DNA from: CAYYMD01 sp964472875
GTDB lineage: Bacteria > Planctomycetota > Phycisphaerae > SM23-33
NCBI GenBank assembly: GCA_964472875.1
Contig: CAYYMD010000009.1
Span: forward strand, 1-62,933
Direction of reading: 5' to 3'
DNA length: 62,933 nucleotides
Shown: positions 48,491-56,804 of the stretch, in pieces
Layout: each line of letters begins with the position of its first letter
How positions within the stretch are numbered: position 1 is the stretch's first letter
Made by a program: the position numbers and the translations under genes
The notes under the pieces: model-generated
The model's database searches: none
Told to the model about the DNA's origin: nothing
Seen by the model: only the letters and a program-made list of their open reading frames with translations

Positions 48491-48961
48491 TTATATAGAT
48501 TCTTTACGTCTGTTCCTTAATCGTTCGGCCGCTTCGTAGAGCGCCTCGCCGTAGCCGGGCAGTGACCGCTCCACGTGCTCTTCCCACTCGCCTCTCGGCC
48601 ATATCTCTATGTGGTCGAGTTTGCCCACGAGTGTCACATCGCCGGTGACATCCGCACGACGCATTGTCTTTTCAGGAAGCACCACCCGCCCCTGCTTGTC
48701 GGGCTTGACAACTCTGGCCATTCCGAACAGCAGATCGAACTTGCCGGTCTCCCTGTCCGGAATAGGCGAACGCGGCAGTTCTTCCAGCAGGCGGGCATAA
48801 TACAATTCCGGATACAGCCACAGGTGCTTGTCGGGTCCCAGAACCAGCACGAACTTGACGCCGTCTCTATCCCCGTCCATCTGTCCCCGCAGGCCGGAAG
48901 GAATCGCCAGACGATTCTTACCGTCAATCGTCTGTTCAAATTCTCCGACAAAAAGCGCCAT
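48491..48961 (-). CDS. mraZ: Transcriptional regulator MraZ
   Basis: A 156-residue protein with two AbrB-like swapped-hairpin domains, LFVGEFEQTIDGKNRLAIPSGLR at the N-terminus and ARVVKPDKQGRVVLPEKTMRRADV in the middle. It is the conserved first gene of the dcw cluster and in E. coli represses its own promoter. The start ATG has an AAGGAA 6 bases upstream. Slightly longer than E. coli MraZ (152). Confidence 0.92.
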   Translation of the reverse strand: MALFVGEFEQTIDGKNRLAIPSGLRGQMDGDRDGVKFVLVLGPDKHLWLYPELYYARLLEELPRSPIPDRETGKFDLLFGMARVVKPDKQGRVVLPEKTMRRADVTGDVTLVGKLDHIEIWPRGEWEEHVERSLPGYGEALYEAAERLRNRRKESI

Positions 48962-48985
48962 AATCAGTTCCTTTTAAACATATTC

Positions 48986-49020
48986 TGGGATTAATAGGGA
49001 AAATACACCTTTATTAGGGA
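48986..49020 (-). promoter_or_regulatory. Candidate MraZ-box array upstream of mraZ
   Basis: TGGGA at 48986-48990, AGGGA at 48996-49000 and AGGGA at 49016-49020 (read on the plus strand) stand 10 and then 20 bases apart. E. coli MraZ is reported to bind TGGG-type repeats with 10-base spacing just upstream of its own start. Here the GGGA copies are on the strand opposite to mraZ and one position in the array is not matched, so the call is tentative. Confidence 0.4.
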
Positions 49021-49369
49021 AAAGCAAAATAAAAAATAAAAAATTTTTCAAAAATATTTTAGAAAATCATCCGGCGGCCGAACGTTCTGTTTCTTTTGAC
49101 CGCCTTCGGAATCGATCACTGACAAAGGGGATAATCAAACTGCGAAATACCAATGCCATAAATAGCATAACTTTTTCCTGTCAATCACAATATATTGAGT
49201 GCAACTTTCCAGTCGCAAAAACTTCTCTTGTAACGGGACGTCGCAGCAGTGATTAAAACCATCTGCAATCAATTAATATCGACCTGACCGAGCAATTTAC
49301 ATGAGCCCATCCTGAGGAAAATAGCCGACAAAATACCTTTAAACATCTAAAGGCCGGGCTGCGGCGGGC
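49021..49369. other. Intergenic region ahead of mraZ
   Basis: About 350 bases between the mraZ leader and the amidoligase-like gene. An A/T tract at about 49030-49070 is likely to hold the mraZ promoter, but I found no convincing -35/-10 pair. No ORF, tRNA or long repeat was seen. A weak hairpin (AGGCC/GGCCT) overlaps the end of the upstream gene and has no good T-run. Confidence 0.4.
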
Positions 49370-51343
49370 CTATTTAAAGAGACGGTTAAACTTCATCAGT
49401 TGATTGCGGAGACGGTTAAGCACCCACGCTATGTATGCGTCGCCGTGCGCCGGCCCCGACGGCCCTTCCTTCATCAGTCCGGCGTGCACGTGGTCCAGAA
49501 AGTTCTCAATCTCCCATGGCGCAAGTAAAGATGGTTGACGGCCCCATTCCAGTAGTTGCTGAAACAGACTTCGCAGTTTTCTGCTTTTCCTGTATTGCTC
49601 GGTCGTGAGGAAAGTTCCCGGGCGGGCGCTTAACTGGATGCCTTTCAGCGCGGCGATTATCGGCTCATAGCTTATTGAAGGAGAAAGCCGGAGGAACTTG
49701 AACTGCTGCACCCAGCGGGTAGGCGGCTCTTTAATCTGCGAGCCGGGCGGCTGGTCTATCTCCCGACTCCTGCGAATGGAAAGTTCAGAAAACATCATCG
49801 AAACCGGCCGGTCGTGATGCACGATTTCATCTGACACCAGTCGCTGGATTTGCAGACACCCGTCCTCACCGATGCGCGGGTCGCCGGCCAGAGCGAACAG
49901 GCATTTCATAATGTGAAGCGGCAATGGCCTGTCCACCGGTGGATGCTTGCCCTTAATCTGCAGCGACAGGTGCAGACTGTGCGGCTTAATAGGATAAAAA
50001 TTCAACGTCTGGTGTATGAACTGATTCAGCAGCCACGGGTCGTCGCTGAACGGTTCGGAAATATTGGCCTCCACGGAAAGATTGCCCAGCGCCACTTCAT
50101 AAAAACCTCTCCGCCTTTCGTTCGATGTCTTATCGTGATGATCGTCGATATGCCCGCCCATTTTCCAGGTAAGCACGTCCAGGCCGAAATCCTTGAAATA
50201 CAGGAAACCGTCATAGTGCGCATCGCGCAGCCACTGGCCGGAAGGGTCTCGTATTACCTCGTGGCCGATATTTGAAAATTCCAGCTCCGCGCCCAAAGGG
50301 ATGAAATCCGGCGACTGGGAGGCGCCGCTTTTTTGCACATGCCCGGCCGGAAGGCACTTGTGATTGGTGATGAATTTAATTTCCCTGCGGACCATTTTTT
50401 TATCGTAAATGGCATGTGCGGCCCTCACGGCCCAGCGGACAAAGTCGACCAGTCGTGCCTTGTTCAAATCCAGGTCAACGAGGCAGTCGGTGGAAATCAC
50501 GTTAATAATATATCCGTACGAATTCAGCACCCGCAGCGCAGCCAGTGCACTTGCGGCCCGTTCGTGGCAGCGCGGACTAACATCCGGCCTAATGCCCGCA
50601 ATATTATCCAGTTCGTAACGGAAGTCCTGGTGTATGCGCTCCTCCAGTTCGTTGAATATGACCTGGCGGATAACAACGTCGAGATAATTGCCCGCCACCG
50701 CGCGCACTTCCGGGTCGCCGGAGATGGGGGCGAAATCGGGCAAAGGTTTGTTTGTCAGCGATTTTCTGATGGCGTAATCGCTTATTCCCCCCGCCTCGAA
50801 GTGACGCCGCCGGAGGTCCCTGATGGTGGTTCCGCGCAATTCGGCCACCGCCCGACGCGTGGTATGTTCGGTCGTCTGAAACTCTTTCTGTTCGGCCTCG
50901 GTAAGAGCGGCATCTATTTTGTTCTCCAGCAGCATCTCCTGTTTGAGATGGTCGCGGAATCCGTATCCGAATGAGTGACTCAACTGCTCCTGGTTTCCCA
51001 CGAACACAACCGCCCTTACGCGATCTTCGGCGGTCTGCACGGTAAGTGTTCTGCGGCGGTAGTTTCTGCCTTCGTATTTCAACAGCGTGGAGAGACACTT
51101 TTTTGGAAGCGGACCGATGAGATAACCCTGTATGCGCGCATATTTATCGGGGACGGCGTAAAGGTAGGTGCCGTCGGGACTGATTTTTTTATACCCGCCC
51201 AGCACCGCGCGTCGGGGGTAAAGAGATTCGACCCCGTCGGCCCGGTCCGGGTCGAATACCAACTCGTATCCCAGAACCGCGCGAAAAACCCTCGGCTTCA
51301 TCAGGGTCCCGTAAACAAAAAGGTTGAATGTTTCCTGAGCCAT
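49370..51343 (-). CDS. Gamma-glutamylcyclotransferase-like domain fused to a probable amidoligase
   Basis: A 657-residue protein. Residues 1-130 read as a GGCT/AIG2-like domain: LFVYGTLM (10-15 region), a central variable part, LLKYEGRNYRR. After a helical middle (about 140-330), residues 345 onward have glutamine-synthetase/GCS-fold hallmarks: GAELEF at 351-356 (ExE), GFYEVALGNLSVEANI, and HSLHLSL at 455-461 (HxHxS). GS-fold amidoligases are known to be linked with GGCT domains in peptide-modifying systems, so I infer an ATP-dependent amide-bond enzyme paired with a cyclotransferase-like domain. The substrate is unknown. The ATG at 51343 is used because LFVYGTLM then falls at residue 9-15; a GTG at 51364 is also in frame. 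It lies 60 bases downstream of sppA on the same strand. Confidence 0.6.
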   Translation of the reverse strand: MAQETFNLFVYGTLMKPRVFRAVLGYELVFDPDRADGVESLYPRRAVLGGYKKISPDGTYLYAVPDKYARIQGYLIGPLPKKCLSTLLKYEGRNYRRRTLTVQTAEDRVRAVVFVGNQEQLSHSFGYGFRDHLKQEMLLENKIDAALTEAEQKEFQTTEHTTRRAVAELRGTTIRDLRRRHFEAGGISDYAIRKSLTNKPLPDFAPISGDPEVRAVAGNYLDVVIRQVIFNELEERIHQDFRYELDNIAGIRPDVSPRCHERAASALAALRVLNSYGYIINVISTDCLVDLDLNKARLVDFVRWAVRAAHAIYDKKMVRREIKFITNHKCLPAGHVQKSGASQSPDFIPLGAELEFSNIGHEVIRDPSGQWLRDAHYDGFLYFKDFGLDVLTWKMGGHIDDHHDKTSNERRRGFYEVALGNLSVEANISEPFSDDPWLLNQFIHQTLNFYPIKPHSLHLSLQIKGKHPPVDRPLPLHIMKCLFALAGDPRIGEDGCLQIQRLVSDEIVHHDRPVSMMFSELSIRRSREIDQPPGSQIKEPPTRWVQQFKFLRLSPSISYEPIIAALKGIQLSARPGTFLTTEQYRKSRKLRSLFQQLLEWGRQPSLLAPWEIENFLDHVHAGLMKEGPSGPAHGDAYIAWVLNRLRNQLMKFNRLFK

Positions 51344-51403
51344 TACGGACTTATACAAAATCACCCAGCGGTAACTTCGGCCGCTACACGATAACGGATG
51401 GTT

Positions 51404-53293
51404 TTACCGATTCACGGATAAATGATACGGCACCGCCGTCAGGATGCGTTCGCCGCTGAGAATCTCGGCCAGGGTCAACAGATAAGCTGCGCCCTGCCGC
51501 CGGCCGAGCAAACGTTGAACGCTGCGGATGGTGGGCGAGGAATTTGCCCGAATCAGTTCCGACGCACCGCCCGCTCCGTCGGAGGCATTCGACCCGAACA
51601 GGAGATCCGCCAGTGTGCGGGGCTTCGGCCGGGTAATGAAATAACTCTTTTCCAGCCCGGCCACCTCGTGAGCCGCGGCTACCGCCTGGCGTATTCCGCC
51701 CAGCGCATCCACCAGCCCGTTCTTGTGCGCCTGGCGGGCGGTGAAGATGCGCCCGGCGACGACTGAGTTTAAATCTTCAATTTTCCCGCGGCGCGACTCT
51801 TTTACACGGCCGACAAACCTGTCATAGGTGCTGCGGAGCATTTTCTCCAGTGCGGCCCGCTCCGATTTCGACCATTCATCCGACATCCAGATTCCCGCGT
51901 TCTTTCCGCGCGTGTACCGCCAGGTGCCTATGCGCAGTTTTTCGTACAGCCCCGTCATGGCCATCTTGCCGCCCACAACGCCGATACTGCCGACCAGAGC
52001 GGATTTGTCGGCCATTATTTTTCTCGCCCCGGCGGCGATGTAATAGCCGCCGCTGGCGCCGGTCTGGGATATGCTGGCAATTACCGGTTTCTTCTCATCG
52101 CACGACTTGACCGCCTGATAAATAAGCTCACTGGCGATTGCAGAACCACCGGGTGAATTAATGCGGAATATCACCGCCTTGACGCGGTCATCGTCTCGCA
52201 TTTCCTTAAAACATCGCACGATTGTTTCAGCACCGGCCATCCGGTTACCGAAAAATCCGGTGCCGGACTTACCCGAGACTATCACACCGTCGGCGTGGAT
52301 AAACGCGACCGTGGGCTTTCGAATCTTGCCCTCCGGCCTGCCCTTGAGAATGTAACTCATCAGCGCAAAAGGATTCGACACATCGACCTGCCTGGACCGT
52401 TTTTTGGCGTAATCGTCGAGCCATGTGGGTTTGGTTTCTTCACTGCCGATGAGGTTGTTCACTTCCCTGCGCCATCGGAGAGTCTCGACCAGCCCATCCA
52501 CCAGGCCGAAATTTTCGGCGCGTTGTGCGGTAAAAGGCCCCCGGTCTATAATCCGCTTGACCAAATCGAGCTCCATTCCGCGGTTACCGGCTATCTGACC
52601 GCACATCTGGTTGTAGAGGTCGTCGATAACTTTCGACAGCTCGCCTCTGAATTCCCCGGAGGGCTGCCGGCGTGTGAAGGGCTCGGCCGCACCTTTAAAA
52701 CGACCCATCTGCAACATCTGCGCCTTGATTCCCAGCCAGTCCAGAGCGCCGCGGAAGAACATAACCTCCCCTCCCACTCCGACTATGTTCAGCGAACCGG
52801 CCGGCTCCATCATTATCTTCCGCCCCGCCGAGGCAACCAGGTACTCCGCCGGACCTGCGTCCGTAAGGAAAGTATATACCGGCGTTACCTCGTCAAGCCG
52901 GCGCACGGCGTCGGCAATTTCGACCGCCTGGGACCAGGTCATCAACGGATTGTGAATCTCCAGCGCCACGGCCGAAAGATTGTCATCCTGCCGCGCATCT
53001 GCCAGCCGCTTGAGCCAGTCCCTGACGGTCATGTAACTCGAAGAATCCGCAAAAAGAGTAAAGTCCGGCGGACTCTGAATAATCCTGCCATCCAGGCGTA
53101 TGTGCGCTATCCGATCTATGCCGGAATCGCCTGCCGGCTGCGTGGATGGAGCGGCCTGGTCGGTGGCGGGCTGTGTGCCGCTTGCAGTTGGTGTCTCTGC
53201 AGCAAGCGGTAAAGCAACTGCAAAAATTGCGGCCATAACCGTCGCCGCCGCGCAGGATGCGAAATTTCTTTTTACCTGAATGTCATTAATCAT
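51404..53293 (-). CDS. sppA: Signal peptide peptidase SppA (67K type)
   Basis: A 629-residue protein with a signal-anchor at residues 14-33 and two S49 halves. The second half holds the nucleophile serine in SQTGASGGYYIAAGARKI and INSPGGSA. The first half carries the general-base region (DAGPAEYLVASAGRKIMMEPAGS). It cleaves released signal peptides in the membrane. Total length matches the 67-kDa form. A GGAG ribosome-binding site precedes the start. It is divergent from the radical SAM gene and followed by the amidoligase-like gene. Confidence 0.9.
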   Translation of the reverse strand: MINDIQVKRNFASCAAATVMAAIFAVALPLAAETPTASGTQPATDQAAPSTQPAGDSGIDRIAHIRLDGRIIQSPPDFTLFADSSSYMTVRDWLKRLADARQDDNLSAVALEIHNPLMTWSQAVEIADAVRRLDEVTPVYTFLTDAGPAEYLVASAGRKIMMEPAGSLNIVGVGGEVMFFRGALDWLGIKAQMLQMGRFKGAAEPFTRRQPSGEFRGELSKVIDDLYNQMCGQIAGNRGMELDLVKRIIDRGPFTAQRAENFGLVDGLVETLRWRREVNNLIGSEETKPTWLDDYAKKRSRQVDVSNPFALMSYILKGRPEGKIRKPTVAFIHADGVIVSGKSGTGFFGNRMAGAETIVRCFKEMRDDDRVKAVIFRINSPGGSAIASELIYQAVKSCDEKKPVIASISQTGASGGYYIAAGARKIMADKSALVGSIGVVGGKMAMTGLYEKLRIGTWRYTRGKNAGIWMSDEWSKSERAALEKMLRSTYDRFVGRVKESRRGKIEDLNSVVAGRIFTARQAHKNGLVDALGGIRQAVAAAHEVAGLEKSYFITRPKPRTLADLLFGSNASDGAGGASELIRANSSPTIRSVQRLLGRRQGAAYLLTLAEILSGERILTAVPYHLSVNR

Positions 53294-53353
53294 AACCGTC
53301 TCCGTTCAATGTCTGTCTCAAAAGCAAACCCTTAACAAATAACTGAATCACTG

Positions 53354-53394
53354 AATTGTACCACTTGGTAGGCAGACAAACAACTTGTACAATT
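53354..53394. repeat. 8-base inverted repeat in sppA/radical-SAM intergenic region
   Basis: AATTGTAC at 53354-53361 and GTACAATT at 53387-53394 form exact inverted copies 25 bases apart, ending just before the radical SAM start at 53402. The phrase GTACAATTG recurs at the extreme end of the window (near 62926). It could be an operator for the divergent pair. Confidence 0.4.
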
Positions 53395-53401
53395 GTCTGT
53401 A

Positions 53402-54478
53402 ATGACTTCAAGACGCAGCGAACCATTACCCCTTAAACACTGGTCGTTCGCCGGGCTCATGCTGTCTTACTGGTGCAATGCACGGTGTGCAAGCTGTTAT
53501 CTCTCGTGCACTCCCGAACGGTCCCAATGGATGCCTGTGAGCACGGCTGTCAGGTTCTGGCGGTGGTTGTGCGAGGCTTCCGACAAACTCCTGCTGGATG
53601 AAGTCAAAGGCCGGGGTTGTCGTATCCACATAAGCGGCGGCGAGCCCTTCGGCGACTGGCCGCGACTTATCAAAATATGTCGCGAGGCGCAAAAGGAAAA
53701 TTTGCCGCCGCCGGAAAAAATCGAGACAAACGCCTTCTGGGCCAAAGACGAAAATATTGTCCGCCGTCGAATAGGCGAACTTGCCGAGGCGGGCATGGGG
53801 AAACTGGTCATCTCAACCGACCCTTATCACCAGCAGTATGTGCCCATCGAACGATGTCGGCTGGCCGCGCAGGTGGGCGAGGAATTGCTCGGGCCGGAAA
53901 ATATCCAGGTCCGCTGGCGCGACTGGCTCGAAAACGGCTTCGACACCGGCGGGATGCCGGAATCCCGAAGAAATCAAATATTCACCCGATATGCCCGCCA
54001 GGGACGGGACCGTTTAAACGGCCGGGCTGCAGAAAAAATCGCTCCACTGGTCGAACAAAAAAAGAAACCGCATGAATTTGCCGATACAAATTGCAAAGAG
54101 GCGTTGCTAAGGGCAAAACACGTGCACGTGGGACCCGACGGTTGGGTTATGCCCGGCACATGCGCGGGTATAGTGCTGGGCAAACTCCCGGCCGAAGGCG
54201 ATGCACATTATAAAACTAACGAGGTGGCGAGATTGTGGAACTGTCTGTGGAAAGATCATCCTTCACGACCTTTGCTTAGCACGCTCGCAGAAAACGGCCC
54301 CTACGCTCTGTCGAAAACAGCGATGCAGGTGGGATTCCGGCCACGTGACAATTATGCAAGTAAATGTCACTTGTGCTGGGAGGCAAGAAAATGGCTTTAT
54401 ATGCGCGGCATGCACCGAAAAGAACTTGGCCCGGAAGAAATTTATTGTACAGTGAATACCTTACAAATAAAATTTTAA
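53402..54478 (+). CDS. Radical SAM protein of unknown specificity
   Basis: A 358-residue protein with the CX3CX2C cluster motif at Cys25, Cys29 and Cys32 (CNARCASC), and the HISGGEPFGDWPRL glycine-rich SAM-binding motif at about residue 72. Further cysteines near residues 237 and 260 (NCKEALL, GTCAGIV) and at about 325 (CHLCWEARKW) hint at an auxiliary iron-sulfur cluster, as in SPASM-type enzymes. The substrate is unknown. The ATG at 53402 is preferred over an in-frame TTG at 53393. No peptide-precursor gene was seen next to it. Confidence 0.75.
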   Translation: MTSRRSEPLPLKHWSFAGLMLSYWCNARCASCYLSCTPERSQWMPVSTAVRFWRWLCEASDKLLLDEVKGRGCRIHISGGEPFGDWPRLIKICREAQKENLPPPEKIETNAFWAKDENIVRRRIGELAEAGMGKLVISTDPYHQQYVPIERCRLAAQVGEELLGPENIQVRWRDWLENGFDTGGMPESRRNQIFTRYARQGRDRLNGRAAEKIAPLVEQKKKPHEFADTNCKEALLRAKHVHVGPDGWVMPGTCAGIVLGKLPAEGDAHYKTNEVARLWNCLWKDHPSRPLLSTLAENGPYALSKTAMQVGFRPRDNYASKCHLCWEARKWLYMRGMHRKELGPEEIYCTVNTLQIKF

Positions 54479-54550
54479 ATAAACACTGGAAAAATGGTTA
54501 TAATAAGGTTAATCTTATCTAAGTTTGACATTAATCAATTCAGACAAAGG

Positions 54551-54569
54551 TCGGTCTAATACAGACCGA
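54551..54569. promoter_or_regulatory. Hairpin in the kinase leader
   Basis: TCGGTCT and AGACCGA pair in a 7-base stem with a 5-base loop, 23 bases before the kinase ATG. No T-run follows. A TATAAT at 54499-54504 upstream could be a -10 element but has no matching -35. The hairpin might be an operator, or part of the untranslated leader. Confidence 0.4.
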
Positions 54570-54591
54570 TTGGCAATTCGAGGTGCTCCTG

Positions 54592-55878
54592 ATGGAAAAT
54601 CAGAAACAAAATGCTTCGGGTTCAACCGGCTCGAGACATGGTGGTTCCGGCAGCCAGAACCAAAACGCCATGGACACCGAGCTTGGCCGCATGGTGGTCG
54701 AGCAGAAACTCGCCACACCCGAAGAGGTCGAGCATGGACGGCAGAAACAGTCCCAGCTCGAACAGCACCAGAACCGGCAAAGTCTCGCTGAGATACTTGT
54801 CGAGCAGGGTTCCGTAACCGAACGGCAGATATCCCGACTTAAAAAGAGCATCGAAGAATCCCGCCGTCAGCAGATTCCCGGGTATGAAATCCTCGCCAAA
54901 ATAGGTTCGGGCGCCATGGCGACTGTTTTCAAGGCGCGGCAGGTGTCCCTTGACCGCATAGTAGCCATCAAGGTGCTTCCGAAACGCTTTTCGGAGAATC
55001 CTCAGTACGTGGAGCGGTTCTACAAGGAAGGAAAGGCGGCCGCGAAATTAAACCACCCCAACATCGTCCAGGCGATAGACGTCGGCGAGGCCAGCGGATA
55101 TCACCACTTCGTGATGGAGTACGTAGAGGGACACTCCCTTTATGATGAGATATCCAAGGGAAAAGTTTTCTCCGAAAGCGAAGCCCTGAACGTCGCCATC
55201 CAGGTCGCAAGGGCGCTGGAGCATGCTCACAGCCAGGGGCTGATTCACCGCGACGTCAAGCCGAAGAACATCATGATTACCAAAGACGGGACGGTGAAAC
55301 TGGCGGACATGGGCCTGGCCCGTGCGGTAAGCGATGCGCAGGCGGCCAAGGCGGAGGCGGGAAAGGCCTTCGGCACCCCCTACTACATAAGCCCCGAGCA
55401 AATCAGGGGCGAGGTGAATATCGATTTCCGGGCGGATATCTACTCTCTTGGGGCGACGCTGTACAACATGCTGACCGGAAAAGTGCCCTTCGAAGGCGAT
55501 ACGCCCGCGGCCGTTATGCACAAACACCTCACCGAACAGCTGACGCCTCCGGATCATATCCGGCCGGACCTTTCATCGGGCGTAGGTGAAGTCGTGGAAG
55601 TTATGATGGCCAAAGCCCCGCGTCGCCGCTATGGTTCAACCCACGACCTTCTGATGGACCTGGAGGCAATCGCCTCGGGAAATCCGCCGCTTCAGGCGAG
55701 AAAACAGATAGACGCAAATGTCCTTCAGTCCCTCGAAAGCGAAGGCGAAACATCAGTAACCCAGGCCGAAGAAGGCGCCGAACAACCACAGCGGCACAAA
55801 CTGATGATATACGTGATAATACTGGCCGCGGCGCTGGCCGCCAGCGTGCTGATAAATATCCTCATGTTCGCCCTGTGA
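54592..55878 (+). CDS. Ser/Thr protein kinase, membrane-tail anchored
   Basis: A 428-residue Hanks-type kinase. An N-terminal domain of about 95 residues (LGRMVVEQKLATPEEVEHGRQ..., LAEILVEQGSVTERQI) is a duplicated helical unit like the N-terminus of type II/IV secretion ATPases. The kinase follows with GSGAMATVF, Lys127 in VAIKVL, catalytic Asp221 in HRDVKPKN, and Asp239-Met-Gly in place of DFG. A membrane segment lies at the C-terminus (residues about 404-426). The start ATG has GAGGTG upstream; a GTG at 54583 is an alternative. It begins a probable operon with the anti-sigma switch genes (96-base gap). Confidence 0.85.
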   Translation: MENQKQNASGSTGSRHGGSGSQNQNAMDTELGRMVVEQKLATPEEVEHGRQKQSQLEQHQNRQSLAEILVEQGSVTERQISRLKKSIEESRRQQIPGYEILAKIGSGAMATVFKARQVSLDRIVAIKVLPKRFSENPQYVERFYKEGKAAAKLNHPNIVQAIDVGEASGYHHFVMEYVEGHSLYDEISKGKVFSESEALNVAIQVARALEHAHSQGLIHRDVKPKNIMITKDGTVKLADMGLARAVSDAQAAKAEAGKAFGTPYYISPEQIRGEVNIDFRADIYSLGATLYNMLTGKVPFEGDTPAAVMHKHLTEQLTPPDHIRPDLSSGVGEVVEVMMAKAPRRRYGSTHDLLMDLEAIASGNPPLQARKQIDANVLQSLESEGETSVTQAEEGAEQPQRHKLMIYVIILAAALAASVLINILMFAL

Positions 55879-55973
55879 CAAATTAATCAAATCAACTTTC
55901 AGGGCCGCTTGACATCGGGGACGGGTAAAACGTAATATTCCTGCACAGGCAAACCAGATTACAGGAGTCAGAC

Positions 55974-56339
55974 ATGGCTGAAAACTCACAACTCGAAACT
56001 TCACAAGAAGGTGACGTAACCACGGTAAAATTCGTAAGCCGGAAAATACTCGATGAAGTAAACATAATGGAAATCGGCAAAACGCTTACATCTCTGGTGG
56101 CCGATACCGACAAACCAAAAATCCTGCTGGATTTTTCCAACGTTTCCTACATGTCGTCCAGCGCACTTGGAGTTCTTATTACAGTCCACAAGCGTATTCG
56201 GGAAAAACAAGGCCAGTTGGCGCTGTGCGGCATTCAGCCCTCTATTTACGAAATTTTCACCATCACAAGGTTGAATGAAATATTCAATATTTATGAAACG
56301 CATCAGAAGGCCCTCGAGAATCTCTCGAGCGAGCAATAA
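55974..56339 (+). CDS. Anti-sigma factor antagonist (STAS domain)
   Basis: A 121-residue SpoIIAA/RsbV-like protein. The core strand-helix MSSSALGVLITVHKR carries the serine that is phosphorylated by the partner kinase. In partner-switching it binds an RsbW-type protein when unphosphorylated. AGGAG precedes the ATG. The next gene starts 5 bases after its stop. Confidence 0.85.
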   Translation: MAENSQLETSQEGDVTTVKFVSRKILDEVNIMEIGKTLTSLVADTDKPKILLDFSNVSYMSSSALGVLITVHKRIREKQGQLALCGIQPSIYEIFTITRLNEIFNIYETHQKALENLSSEQ

Positions 56340-56344
56340 GTGAG

Positions 56345-56803
56345 ATGGTCGTTTTGCCGGAGAATATCACCATACCGTCCAGATTAACTGATGCCAGGAA
56401 AGTCGGGGAGCGAATCCTCTCCAAGGCGGCCAAGAGGGGCTATTCCCGCCAAACACTGTTCGCCATACGGCTGGCCCTGGAAGAAGGCCTCATAAACGCC
56501 ATAAAACACGGCAATCGTTTAGACCCCGAAAAGCACATCGAACTCACCTACGAAATCACCGATGAAAAGACGACCATAAAAATCCGGGATGAAGGGGAAG
56601 GTTTCGACCCCCGCTCGGTGCCCGACCCTACGTCCGATGAAAATCTTGTCAAACCGTACGGCCGGGGAATAATGCTAATGAATGCGTACATGGACGACGT
56701 GCGTTTCAACAAATACGGCAATGAAGTGTGTATGGTAAAACGAAACACATCCGATAACTCGTACAATCCCAATTGCCGGAAGGAATCTTCAGGGACCTCA
56801 TGA
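56345..56803 (+). CDS. RsbW/SpoIIAB-like anti-sigma serine kinase
   Basis: A 152-residue HATPase_c protein. N-box LEEGLINAIKHGN, G1-box RDEGEGFDP and G2-box GRGIMLMNAYMD are all intact. It should phosphorylate its STAS partner and hold a target protein. The target cannot be seen here, since no sigma factor is nearby. Only 5 bases separate it from the first STAS gene and one base from the second (TGAAATG). Confidence 0.85.
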   Translation: MVVLPENITIPSRLTDARKVGERILSKAAKRGYSRQTLFAIRLALEEGLINAIKHGNRLDPEKHIELTYEITDEKTTIKIRDEGEGFDPRSVPDPTSDENLVKPYGRGIMLMNAYMDDVRFNKYGNEVCMVKRNTSDNSYNPNCRKESSGTS

Positions 56804-56804
56804 A

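Noticed and set aside
49350..49371. GC-rich hairpin as a terminator of the amidoligase-like gene
   Set aside because: Only 5 paired bases, large loop and no proper T-run.
55306..55314. Kinase DMG taken as evidence of pseudokinase
   Set aside because: The metal-binding Asp and Gly, the HRD Asp and the VAIK Lys are all present; Met for Phe is tolerated in active bacterial kinases.
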